NCBI GenBank assembly: GCA_000708835.1
Contig: DF237814.1
Location: forward strand, 1-27,404
Direction: 5' to 3'
DNA: 27,404 bases
Origin: Klebsormidium nitens
Taxonomy: Eukaryota > Streptophyta > Klebsormidiophyceae > Klebsormidiales > Klebsormidiaceae
In this document: positions 9,705 to 23,162 of the stretch, piece after piece
Layout of the letters: the number at the start of each line of letters is the position of its first letter
Position numbering within the stretch: position 1 is the stretch's first letter
Notes under the pieces: model-generated
What the model was told of the DNA's origin: nothing
Database searches by the model: none
Seen by the model: the letters and a program-made list of their open reading frames with translations, nothing else
Program-made: the position numbers and the translations under genes

Positions 9705-10160
9705 CTACGAGCTTGGCTTCAGGAGACCGCTGACTACTGAAGAAGCAACCAGCAGCGCGACCACGTCAGCAACAACGACCGCCCCCGCCTTCGTCAACTT
9801 GTCCTCTGGCGTTGACACCTTTACGCTGGGAGCCGAGAAAGAGGGAGCAGAGAAAGAGTCGAAGAAGTTTCCGGACGCCTCCTTTGCATTTTCTACCGCA
9901 TTGTCTACAGCCTTAGTAGCCTTCTTTTTGAGCCCGAAGAGGGGGATGTCCTTTGCCTGGGCGGGTTCAACAACGGGCCCTGCTGCAAGGAAAGCGACAG
10001 CCGCGGCGGCGGCAATGCTGACTGCTACCTTCCTGCGCTCCTCAGAGCTGCAGGTAACTTTGCAGGCGGTGGCGCGCCTGTGAGAGGCTGAGGGAGCGCT
10101 GGCGAGAGGTGCCGCAAGGAAGGTAGAGGCAGAGGAAGCGAGAACCACCGCGGACGCCAT
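9705..10160 (-). CDS. Thylakoid-targeted small membrane protein, function unknown
   Basis: A single-exon frame of 151 codons starts at ATG 10160 in good plant context (caacaATGGCG). Residues 1-40 have the Ala/Ser-rich, acid-poor makeup of a chloroplast transit peptide. Residues 42-43 are Arg-Arg, followed by a hydrophobic stretch (45-62) and an AQA site before Lys-70, which is a lumen-transfer signal and possibly of the twin-arginine type. The mature protein begins KDIPLFGLKKK, has an amphipathic helical part (80-100), a SAPSFSAPSV duplication (104-113) and a hydrophobic segment (125-147) near the C terminus, so it may be a one-span thylakoid protein of about 80 residues. I do not recognise the family; it does not look like PsbX, PsbW, PsbTn or PsaN. 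It is divergent from RPL10, with a 0.6-kb shared upstream interval. Confidence 0.85.
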   Translation of the reverse strand: MASAVVLASSASTFLAAPLASAPSASHRRATACKVTCSSEERRKVAVSIAAAAAVAFLAAGPVVEPAQAKDIPLFGLKKKATKAVDNAVENAKEASGNFFDSFSAPSFSAPSVKVSTPEDKLTKAGAVVVADVVALLVASSVVSGLLKPSS

Positions 10161-10266
10161 TGTTGCAGGTCTGTAAAGACGCGACTAATACTACTAGGTA
10201 ATAGGTACAATGTGGCGCCTTCAGCTTGAAGTTGAGCTGCGCTTCTCAGCATTGCAATGCTGTCCC

Positions 10267-10272
10267 TGGGCT
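10267..10272. promoter_or_regulatory. Site II-like element (TGGGCT)
   Basis: TGGGCT matches the plant site II consensus TGGGCY, which is often paired with telo-boxes in promoters of ribosomal-protein and other growth-related genes. It lies 107 bp upstream of the thylakoid-protein start and about 490 bp upstream of the RPL10 ATG. A single hexamer is weak evidence alone; the nearby telo-boxes raise its plausibility. Confidence 0.35.
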
Positions 10273-10383
10273 TTGAAGTTTGAATATCGTGAAACCTGTA
10301 GATTTTGAGTGATATTCGGCGACGTTTTGGCCTGCGTCCGTGCTAAACTTCCGCCGAACTCCATTAACGCCTATAAACCTATG

Positions 10384-10443
10384 AAACCCTACCTATCACC
10401 AATTATGCAAACAATCGGTGAAGCACAGCATTCCAAAACCCTA
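10384..10443 (+). promoter_or_regulatory. Two telo-boxes in the divergent RPL10 promoter
   Basis: AAACCCTA occurs at 10384-10391 and 10436-10443, 52 bp apart, in the interval between the thylakoid-protein gene and RPL10. Telo-boxes of this sequence are characteristic of plant ribosomal-protein and translation-factor promoters. Two copies within 60 bp are unlikely by chance. They lie about 320-380 bp upstream of the RPL10 ATG. A pyrimidine run at 10689-10705 may mark the transcription start. Confidence 0.7.
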
Positions 10444-10761
10444 GTACCTAGGTATGTAAAGGTGTACGAAAAGTTCGACACATCGACTTTCGAAGGATCG
10501 AACCGCTTCCAGCTGGCGCCGCGGGGCCTCTTCGTCGCTGCTTCCGTCACCCCTCCAGAAACCGCTCCCGAGTCTGTGCTGGACGTTTCTGGAAGGGCCC
10601 CGTGGCCGCAAAACTCTCTGCTCAAAGTTTCGGCGTGTATTTGAGTGAGCAAATTGAGAAGGGGGATCATTTCTCAGCCGCGCGTTGCGGCTTCTTCCTC
10701 TTTCTTGTGCACAGCTTGGATAGGAAGGGCGCCAGCCAGGAACGCAAGGGAGTGGAGCAAG

Positions 10762-14623
<3,862 letters not shown>

Positions 14624-15836
14624 GGGCAAACTGCTCTTTTAGCTGATCGCCTGGACTTCGTAGACACAAACGATGTTCGGAAGTTGTGGATTGAGTTTGG
14701 TCCACGCCTGTAAAGGTTTTGCCAAGGAGTGTGTTCAGCTGGTTTACCTGGATACATATGCGTCATGTCGAAAGTTCCTTGTATGTCACACGAGCAGTTC
14801 CTGACGGGGTTGCCATGTAATGCACTGGACATGAATCTTCTAGATATTTGTGTGTCATGGTGCGCCGGCTCTGTTCCGACCAGTTGTGATGCTAGTGTTG
14901 GATTGGTCCGCCCACATAATACATATCTGGAATAGCCGTCTGTATTCGCGTCGAAATTGTGCAAAGGCCGGCCAAGAAGCTCGGTTAGGTAAGAGCATGT
15001 ATTGAATGAGGTCCTTTTCTAAGCATCACTCATCATTGAGTGCATCCATGTCATGGTCGATTGGCACGAGAATTCCCATTATATGGAGCTATATTGCATG
15101 CCAGCCTGTAATGGCAAATTTACGAAGTTGCCTAGAGCGATGTTATCAGATCAAATGCGCGCGAGATATTTTGTGATTTGTTGAATATTAGAGTGAATTT
15201 TCGAAATTTCTCCTTCGAGCTAGCTAGCCTAGTAGCGCAGTAATTCCGAATGTGTGAATCTTAACAACCCAGTGGTGCATGCATGAACCCCGAGCCGCCC
15301 ACGTAATCTGCAGCGCATGGCGTCAGCCTGGCGAGACGTTGAAGCCGATGCTCCTGTTGATCAAAATCATGCAACCGGTTAGGGTATCTTGTGGCGCAAC
15401 TTTCCTGCGGCTGCCGCCATTAACCGCGCATGTCACCATTGAGGCCCGGGCCGGTCGGACCGATGCACACTAACAAAAAAGGTGGCCTTGATACGTACTT
15501 GTAGCACGGTCCAGAAATAATATTCAGTGCGGCCCATTGCTTTTCTATACTGACACGTCAATATGGGTATTGAGGGTTTAATAGCGTCCAAGGAGGTCTT
15601 GCACATGGCATCGTGTCAGAACAATTCTGCAGGGGCGTCTGGAACCGTCTCCGAAAATAAAACCGGCCACCAGCCCCCCCCTCTCCTAGCTAGAATGCTT
15701 GATTTCCCTAGGGGTAAATGTTGCCCCTATATGTTGCCCCCACTGGCCTCCAGCACCCCCCCCACGAGGGCCAATTTGATTTGGAGTTCGATTCGGACGC
15801 CCTTGCACATATGTGTTGGGCATGTGTTATGACACC
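14624..15836. other. Intergenic stretch after RPL10
   Basis: About 1.2 kb. The first part should be the RPL10 3' UTR, although no canonical AATAAA was seen. No ORF looks coding. A C-rich segment at 15670-15770 includes the direct repeat atgttgcccc (15718-15727 and 15731-15740). Confidence 0.5.
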
Positions 15837-16007
15837 ATGCCCATCAAGCGCACTCTTGCCGCCTCTCATCTTTTGAAGCTCGAGTCGGAAGTAGGTAAAT
15901 CTCTCTCAAAGCTCTTGAATGATGAAAAAAGTCTTCTATCAGGACGCGGCCTCGTCTCAAACATTTTGTCATCTCCGCTTGCACTGGCTCATCGCGATCC
16001 AAGCTAG
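15837..16007 (+). CDS. Possible first exon of an unrecognised gene
   Basis: ATG 15837 in good context (acaccATGCC) opens a 56-codon frame starting MPIKRTLAASHLLKLESEVG and ending at TAG 16007. The first 18 residues are helical and basic. A donor-like gtaggt follows codon 18 (GAA at 15888-15890). A second open frame to the right (16046-16252, starting KAALEQTRLRVKSLREW) has similar helical, basic character and a possible acceptor (gattttgaag). The two could be consecutive exons leading to exon A at 16551, but phases do not join cleanly. No family recognised. Confidence 0.25.
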   Translation: MPIKRTLAASHLLKLESEVGKSLSKLLNDEKSLLSGRGLVSNILSSPLALAHRDPS

Positions 16008-16550
16008 AGAAGCTCTGAAGTCGTCTGTCGTGGTAATTTGCGATTTTGAAGGCCGCCCTGGAACAAACGCGGCTACGAGTGAAGTCCTTGAGAGAATGGT
16101 CTTTTGTAATTTTGCTCGACCGGTTTATTCGCGTCTATAAGATGGTTACCGCCCTGTTTAAAGAATACTCCAGACACCCTCGTGTAATTCAAGTCTATAA
16201 TAGGACTTGCCAACGCAGTTTCGCATTCCGTTTGTTCAGATTTCCTGTGTAGTGTGACAGTTGCCGAGTCCTTTCAAGCCTTCGTCTGCTGCCTAGATCA
16301 TCCACAAGCTAGACCGCTTACAGAGAGGTTTTTTTCCCCCCCCTTAACCATGGATGGTATGGGATGGTTATGGTTGGTCAGAGAATGGTTGTGTGTCCAG
16401 TAACCAGACTTGGGCTCTAACCAGCTCCAGAACAAGGTTAAAGTCCAGTTTTGTCCCCTGACTGAGACTGAGTCTGGTAATCAGGCTGGTTTAAGCCAAA
16501 ACGTGCTATGAAATCAACCTACAAGCGTACCTTTTATATCTTTCTTACAG

Positions 16551-16667
16551 ATCGGGTCAGGGAGGAGGACCGGCTAGCGTACCACTCCTATTTGGCAAAA
16601 CAAGCTGCGGCTGACAATGTTCCACAATCGTGGAGAGACCGGTGGCTGCAAATGGCCGCGAAGATTG
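16551..16667 (+). CDS. Exon A, copy 1 (unrecognised family)
   Basis: A 117-nt exon lies between a strong acceptor (ctttcttacag) and donor (gtgagt), too short for ordinary ORF listing. It begins with two bases completing a codon, encodes 38 residues starting RVREEDRLAYHSYLAKQAAA and ending DRWLQMAAKI, and leaves one base, so it is a symmetric phase 1-1 exon. A second copy with identical length, phases and splice sites lies at 18875-18991. The shared PQSWR, AA and IG positions make coding origin secure. The end resembles the first helix of an ankyrin repeat (AA-x-x-G), but that is only a resemblance. Confidence 0.6.
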
Positions 16668-17145
16668 GTGAGTAGAATCTTTGCCGGCCTGTAGATATAG
16701 GCTTCGGATTCAATGGTCATGCATTTGTTCACACAATTGCTTTTAGAACGTATGCTTCGATAGGGATCAAGCGATTAAATTGCTTCACGCTCAATGTCAT
16801 TAAACCAACGCGGCCAGGATGCACCAGTCGAGATTGGCCGGTTTTCTGAGCATGTAATCTTGAAACCAGCGCCGAGAAACGGAACGCTCGTTTGACGCTC
16901 GTAGCTGGGATATGTTGTGCTGGTCATCTCGCAAGCCCAGTGCACGTAGGTTCAAGCCGGTTCTACTCGTCCCTCCTCACACGCTTGATTATGAGGTCGA
17001 TCGCGAGGTAGTTCAGAGTTTGCCAAAGGGAAAAGCCCCTTCTCCAATTCGGGCAGAATCTGACTGAACAGAATCAAGTCGAGGTGCCATGAGGAGACTT
17101 CCATGCGGTCCCAATCACGGCACAAACAATGGCACTGCGTCTTAG

Positions 17146-17308
17146 AACCGATTCCGATTTTGGCGCAGATGCACACCTGGCGGGCTTGAAAGCAGATACG
17201 GAGGCCGAGAACGTGACGCCACCTCCGAACTGTACTGCAGCAAACCAAGTCTTCCAAGGCTCGCCACCGGGACACGTCAAGACCTCCGTCAGCCCTGCGA
17301 GACTGTAG
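17146..17308 (+). CDS. Exon B, copy 1: putative C-terminal exon
   Basis: After the acceptor gcgtcttag, one base plus 53 codons run to TAG 17306-17308, with a peptide starting TDSDFGADAHLAGLKADTEA. The polar Asp/Pro-rich sequence looks like a disordered tail. It is homologous to 19643-19789, including the stop codon and the following bases (tagaaag), and its start resembles 19362-19425. Exon A ends in phase 1 and this exon needs two preceding bases, so they do not join directly; another exon (length 1 modulo 3) or decay must be assumed. Confidence 0.4.
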
Positions 17309-18874
17309 AAAGTCCCGGAGAATTGTACCATTAAGGCTTGATTCATGATCGGCGAATCGACGAGGTTGAACAGTTTAGGATACTCATGCAAGCTGAGGTT
17401 TACAGGCATGATGAAGCAGGCAAAGAGGCACCGAGAACTCGATGATCGCGTGCATACTTTGAGAATGTTTTTCGTTGAATATTGTGAAGCTCCTCTGCAT
17501 GGTGCGAGCCTTACACATGCCGTCTCTCTGCATACACATGATTTTCGTATGTGAAAGCTCGTTCAAGACACACTGTGCGAGTTGGCCTCGGACATTATGT
17601 TCGCCACTTCTCTCGCGAGTTGACTCTCCTCGTACCAATCTTCGTTGAGCAAAGCTCTTCGGAAGCTTTCTGACTGCCCCCTTTAGTCAATACACAGAAG
17701 CTGCCTGTGAGCACCACTCATCAGGTTCTTCGAGATGCATTAGGAAACGATTGGGATGAGAAACCCTTGTCGGCAAGCCCTGGTCGATCACCCGCGGCGG
17801 CCGCGACTTTGTGCGGCCGCGGGCCTCAGATGGGGGCGGCCGCGCGGCCGCACGCCTCGCGGCCGCGACTAGCGGGACGGTGCCTAAAAACTCGGGCGGC
17901 GCACGGCCCCCCGGGAGGTTTCCTGCCCATCCAGCGAACATTCCTGCGTCTCCCGGGGCCGCAGCGAAAGGGCAGGGGCAGCTTGGAGCCTCAGGCCGGA
18001 TAGGAGTGCAGGAGCGCCCCCTGGCCAGTTGAAGTCACCGGGGCGGGCGCTTTAAAGTGGCCGGGGGCTGGCGCCCACGCACGAGGCCTGCGCTGTTCGA
18101 GGCGGAGTCCCCGGACGCAAAGGCGCCTCGGCGCGAAACCTGCCCGCACCACACTGAGAAGATAACGGCTCACTTAACGCATGCTGTTCAAAGTCGATAA
18201 GCACTGATTCGACGCGCAGAACTGCGCCCGAATTGGCCGCCGCTCATCAAGCTCCTCCGAAAACCCGGGAAAGGTAACAGTTGTTTTGTTCTGGATGGCG
18301 CTATCCAGGTTTAACGAGGACCGCACACCTCAAGCTAGAATCGTGTGGTCGCCAGAGAACCCAGATTCAGAAGGGCCCGGTTACATTCGTGAGAGTGACG
18401 TTGACCTTTCTTGCTCGATTTTGTTTTGTTCAAGGTTGATACTGCGGGGCAATCCCGTCATTGAACTGCAAACAGAATTACTAGGAGGACTTTGGAATCT
18501 TGCAAGGGTGACATGTCATGTGGAATGAAATTACACAAGTGTCTCTGCTCCGGGTCCTCTCATCCTCTGGCAACGGTAATCTGACGTGGCTACAAATCTG
18601 ATGCAAGTGGACATGTCCTCCTCGAAAGCTCGTCCGACTCGATCCTTGCGTGCCAAACGCCTTGACGTGCCGCCCCTTTTTTGTGAGGCTCAGAAAGAGA
18701 GTCCTACCCTTTTCCTACCAGGTTTAGTTCTGCGACTGTATTCTATTTTGTAATCTCCACTTTCCGACCTTGATCGTAATATTGGAGGCCGTTTGGGCAA
18801 TTGATCCACATGCAAGTTGATCCGCTGAATAGCCGGCCACTGTATCTAGACTTGACAACGTATCCATCTTTCAG
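17309..18874. other. Spacer between tandem copies, with a GC-rich block
   Basis: This spacer separates exon B copy 1 from exon A copy 2. It contains the five-fold NotI-site cluster (17797-17866) and a GC-rich patch to about 18150. Two weak frames are noted: 17725-18003, starting VLRDALGNDWDEK, which faintly recalls the L-x-x-x-LG-x-x-W segment of ABC1-family kinases, and 18295-18528, starting MALSRFNEDRTPQARIVWSP. Neither continues into anything recognisable. Confidence 0.35.
17797..17866. repeat. Cluster of five GCGGCCGC octamers
   Basis: GCGGCCGC occurs at 17797, 17813, 17836, 17844 and 17859, five times in 70 bp, two of them abutting as GCGGCCGCGCGGCCGC. The 12-mer GCGGCCGCGACT flanks the cluster as a direct repeat (17797-17808 and 17859-17870). 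The self-complementary units could extrude cruciforms, and the CpG density is extreme compared with the surroundings. Confidence 0.9.
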
Positions 18875-18991
18875 ACACCGTCAGGAAAGAAGACCTGCAC
18901 GCCTTCACCTCCCATTATTTGAAGAAAGCGGCCGCTTCTAGTTGGCCACAGTCGTGGAGAAAGCAATTGCTCGAGACAGCCGCAAGAATCG
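18875..18991 (+). CDS. Exon A, copy 2 (unrecognised family)
   Basis: A diverged duplicate of 16551-16667, 2324 bp downstream, with the same 117-nt length, the same phases, acceptor ccatctttcag and donor gtgagg. The peptide starts TVRKEDLHAFTSHYLKKAAA and ends KQLLETAARI. Identity with copy 1 includes VR-x-ED, AAA, PQSWR, AA and the IG at the junction. No stop or frameshift is present in either copy, which suggests selection at least until recently. The piece resembles the N-terminal helix of an ankyrin repeat but remains unassigned. Confidence 0.6.
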
Positions 18992-19361
18992 GTGAGGGTC
19001 GTCTGTATGATGCCTTGTCTTGCACTGCAACATTATAGACCGCATCTGACATTCAAAAGTGCTGCAAATCCTTGAACAAGCCTTTCTTTTGTAAATATTG
19101 TGGGGCACAGTAGTCACAGGCTTCCAAGTTACGAGCTTGAGCTTTTCAATTTTGTTCACAGTATTATGTGCGTTTTCACTTATCCTTCGAACTTGGACAA
19201 ATACAACTCGTGCTTTCGGTCTGATCCCCTCATATGCACACTCCAGGAAGGTTGGCTGGTTTCCGGCGTGTTATGCACTCCTGGAACGTCAAAAGACGCC
19301 ACCTTCGACGTCTATGCCGTCACGTATTGCGCTTGACCAAGTTGTGCTTGATTTCGTCTAG

Positions 19362-19425
19362 CGACTCGGACCCCAGCGGAGCTGAAGCTGATTTGAATTT
19401 TCAAGATTCGACGACTCGGTTCTGA
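19362..19425 (+). pseudogene. Exon B-like fragment in copy 2, truncated
   Basis: After acceptor tttcgtctag, one base plus 20 codons read DSDPSGAEADLNFQDSTTRF then TGA. The start matches exon B copy 1 (DSDFGADAHLAGL) in position after the acceptor and in phase, but it stops early. The longer homologue of the exon B tail lies 280 bp further on (19643-19789), so copy 2 appears to hold two B-like pieces. Confidence 0.3.
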
Positions 19426-19642
19426 AGCCACCCAAATCAAACTTCGTGAGTTGCTCAGGCAGATATTGTTCTCGCGGAGCAATGCCCTAGATCAAGAGCG
19501 ATAACGGACGAAAGCTTTATCTGCCATCTCATGCGCACGTGGTCCCGTTTTGGAAAGAGCCTCTCGTGCTTCAACCTTTACATCTAATCGCAGTGCACAC
19601 GACTGCATCTCAATTTTCCGGCCCAAACTCTCATCTCCTCGT

Positions 19643-19789
19643 TCTGATCCTGGCGCAGATGCAAAACACGGCTTGAAAACCAGTCCAAGAAATGAAGGCG
19701 CCGCCGCAACTCCACATCCTAAGGCTGACACAAATCAATTTCCGGGGGGCCTGGAAGACGGCAAAACCTTACCCCCTGCGAAGTTGTAG
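19643..19789 (+). pseudogene. Exon B, copy 2: tail homologue without clear acceptor
   Basis: The frame SDPGADAKHGLKTSPRNEGA onward to TAG 19787-19789 aligns with exon B copy 1, sharing the GADA start, GLK, Pro-rich middle and a Leu-TAG-aaag end. No convincing acceptor sits at the homologous position (ctcctcg instead of tcttag), so the exon looks decayed, or copy 2 now uses the B-like fragment at 19362. Confidence 0.35.
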
Positions 19790-22700
19790 AAAGCCCAGAA
19801 GGCTTTAAACGCCTGAAAAGGAGATCTGTGATAACGGCAAGGATCGAATAAAGTAGCGTTGTGCAACCTGTGGTTGATAGGCACAGCTGTGAACCAGGAA
19901 ACGTGACACAGCACTTAGTGATACTGCGCGCACACTTATCACTTATTTTAGAACAACTTTTACAGCCCTGGTTCGTCTTAACCGGCGGCTTATAGCATTC
20001 TTCCTCCCGTATCGGATCTGTTCGTTATCCAGAAGCTTTAAGTCTATCGCTCGGAGTCTGACGGAACGATTCCAGTGAAGAGCAAGAGTCTCGCGCCTCT
20101 CTGCATGTACACCCAATTTGCCAATCTCATGCCCGCTTGGTTGAAGGGACTGACTCAAGCCCGCTGTAGGATGCAATTGATCAAGGAAATTTGAACTTTG
20201 CTTGTCCTTCCCCCGTGAAACGTTTTGCGCCTGCCCGGGGCATCATTTCGCTGCAGTTACAGCTGCCGAGACGTTCCGCTTAAGCGACGTCTTCCGATCC
20301 GTTCCGTTCTGCTGGTGCCTGCGGACCCCTGTTTGTTTGCCCTCGTTTGCCCTCGAGTGGATATCACTGTCAACTGTCGAGCTTCGAGCCGGCAAACTGC
20401 TAAGCGACAGAAAGCATGCGATCTGCCATTAAATAATCGCCGCTCAGTGGCGTAAGGATGACGTAATTGGAACTACCTGTTTAAGTACCCCGTTTCAGTT
20501 GCGCTGCAGCGCGCCCCGGGCTGAATTGTGCCAACGTCGCCCCCCCGAATGAGATTCGCGCGCGCGGGCGCACTACGACCGCGCTCCAATGGTAAGCCGT
20601 TCCGGTTGGCATGGCCGCCGTTCCGCTCTAGTTTTCCGACGGTTTTGGGATTCGTACCACGAGACGCCCAGCCGGGCCGTATTAAGTTGGAAGTTTGTTC
20701 CTTCACACAATCTCGTTGCAGGCTTTGGGCGGATCTGTTTCTTTACAGCTCGGTCTTTTCTATTTGCGGGGCCTCAGATCCATCACACCCAGCAGCTTTC
20801 TGAAAATCTGTGAGGGAGAAAACGAATCACTGCAGTCGGTGTCCAAAGTGAAAGTCCTGGTTCCGACCTCTCCCTCGCTGGTCATAGTTCTCTCTCTTGC
20901 GCTTCGTCACGCCTAATCGCAACAAGACGCAGTCATTCCGTTCTGTCGCGTGGGTTGTTTAGTTTTTTACTCAGTAGTAGGCGCGCTTTTAGCGCTTTTT
21001 TACTGCACTACCCACCGGTCGCGCCGTTCAGCTGCTCATGGGCAGCCCATATCTCGTTCCGTTCCGTTCTGTTGCGCTGGCGCTGGCAATCATATCCACT
21101 GGTACGCGTCAACTTGAAGGGCGCGCCTTTCCGGTTTTGACTTGCCATCGGCCCATTCGCCTCCGAATGTTGCGCCTTACTTGCATCAAACCATTGCAAA
21201 AACAGTTTTAGATCGGTGCCGCACTCCGCAGCCCTCTTCGTTCCGCTGCTGGGCTGCCACAAATCCGGTACACTAATCCTCTGCAACGAGCCAAAAGCAT
21301 CGTTCCGCTGAAGCGAAGCCTGAATCGTTCCATTCCGTTCGGAACGGGGTCCGCTTCCACGGCAGTGCGCATCAGTCCGCCAGTCTGCTGCACGCTCGAT
21401 CTTCGCGTTTTGTTGCGCGCACTTCTTTTACATGCGCGTTGAGCGGCTCACTTTTAACTCCCCATTCTGCCGGGTCCGCCGGTCGCCGGTCACGCTGCAT
21501 AGGGAATACCATCAGAGAGATCTGATTCGCCTTTACGCTTAAGGTCAAAAGGACAATGCTTATAATCTCCCGCATCATTTCCATACCAATTTGCCACCAT
21601 CAACCTTTCGCGAACGTCGCCGTTTTCTTCACGCAGGGCCAACGCTGCCACGAGAACATTGTTCCCCATCTCGTCTTCCGTTGTCTTCGAAGGGACTCTG
21701 GTCCCTGCCGCCAGAACCGCCAGAACTCACCACGTTCACGGTATCTTTCCCACCGATGTCAGGCGACGCTTACGCTGAATAAACGTGGACTGCCGCTCGC
21801 CCGAACCCGCCCGGTTAAGCACGTGACCCAAGATTCAAATCTAATCGCGAAGGTCAAAGCGACGTAGACGATTGCGGTTTGTCCTCTACGCGATACTCCT
21901 AGCGGCCGCGACGCGCTCCGCGCTCATGCCGACCCGGCCGCGGCGCCCGGCCGCCGGAGAGCGTACAGGTCACTCAAACCCTGAGCAGGTTACGAAGTAA
22001 CCGGTAGTGGCCCCGAGTGTCGCCAGGCAGCGCCGACACCGTTTTCAACTTTGCGGCGGCCGGCACAGCGCCAACGGGGCGCCCCGGAGTCGGGCCAATG
22101 ATATTGCGTGCGCGCGCGCGCCTATGATTAGGATCGCGAGCGGCCGCCTCGCCTTGCGCCTACCTCGCGAGGAGCCGCGCGCGCAGGCCGACCAGACGCT
22201 TGCTGCTGCAGAGTCAGCTGACTCCAAGGAGCATGAAGGAGTTGCATTACTCCATGACAGTTACTGATAACGTTTCTTCTATCGAGAAGCTCAGAAAAGT
22301 CACAATTAAGGGTGTCGGAAATTGGAACGCCCAGGACGCAATAAGCCGATTAACTTTGTGAGAGGCGTGGGACATTGGCCTAGCGGCCAAAGTCCTCCGC
22401 TGCTGAAAAATGAATATCAGGGATACATATTCTCTGTATGTCGTATAATGGCACTTGTCGAAGCTACCTTTACGCCTGGCGTTTTCCAAAATGCTGGCGA
22501 ATCAGGCTAGACGGGGCGGCGCTCCGCTCCGCGCACGATGATACTGCTCGCGCACATTTCCCTACGTTATATTGACCAGTTGGAGTGTGGTGCTAGCGCG
22601 CAGCTCGCCGGACGGCACACGGGTGACGGTACCTACTTTCCGTCAGTGAAATCTAACGTCCACAGACTGCCGACCATCCAAAGTGAAGTTCCTACTCTTT

Positions 22701-23162
22701 ATAACTGTCGAATTGTTATAGTTTGAAGTCAGAACTTCATCGACGACTCCCGGAGCTTTAAAAGTGCGGGCGGGTGCAGTAACAATTTCCTTAACTACGT
22801 GTATGTACGCACGAGCTGCGATAGATTCTGGGTGACAGTGCAAACAAAATCAGGCTATATGCCCGTGGATAGGACCGGAGTTGAGATCTGCCCGTATGAC
22901 TCTTTGCGTTCCTAAGATTGCCAAACGCGCTTTATTACTCTCAGGCTTGTTAGTGACGGGTTCTATCTCGTGTAGTTCACCGAGGTGATCTGTTACTTGC
23001 TCAGAGACGACGAAGCGAGCAGACACTCAAATTACAGACGCCTTGAAAAATACTCGTATACGGTTCTAAAAGTTTCAAAAGTCCGATCCGCTGGACGGAG
23101 CTGAAAGGCAAGTGCAGTGTTTGTTCAGCCCTTTCTGCATTCAACTCCTCCTCCCTCCAATC
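19790..23162. other. Gene-poor 3.4-kb stretch with GC-rich patches and TTCCG repeats
   Basis: No frame in this stretch shows coding character or a recognisable domain. From 20299 to 21347 the motif TTCCG recurs in GTTCCGTTCTG-type clusters. At 20335 gtttgccctc is directly duplicated. GC-rich patches near 21900-22210 include GCGGCCGC sites and a purine-pyrimidine alternating run (gcgtgcgcgcgcgcgc, 22106-22121). The last few hundred bases should hold the promoter of the AAA+ gene; no TATA box was identified. Confidence 0.45.
20299..21347. repeat. Cluster of TTCCG-type short repeats
   Basis: Degenerate TTCCG/GTTCC pentamer runs recur at about 20299-20311, 20597, 20617, 20933, 21055-21070, 21238, 21301 and 21326-21347. 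Three are extended as TTCCGTTCTG followed by a GC-rich tail (20302, 20935, 21062), and the last forms the inverted pair ccgttcggaacgg. This is scattered low-complexity rather than a clean array. Confidence 0.5.

Noticed and set aside
21826-21846. tRNA-like T-loop (gattcaaatc)
   Set aside because: Flanking bases do not form a T stem, and no acceptor stem or anticodon arm can be drawn.
22007-22267. 86-codon frame in the GC-rich patch near 22.1 kb
   Set aside because: GTG start, Arg/Ala-rich composition expected from GC-rich DNA, with no recognisable features and an antisense frame equally open.
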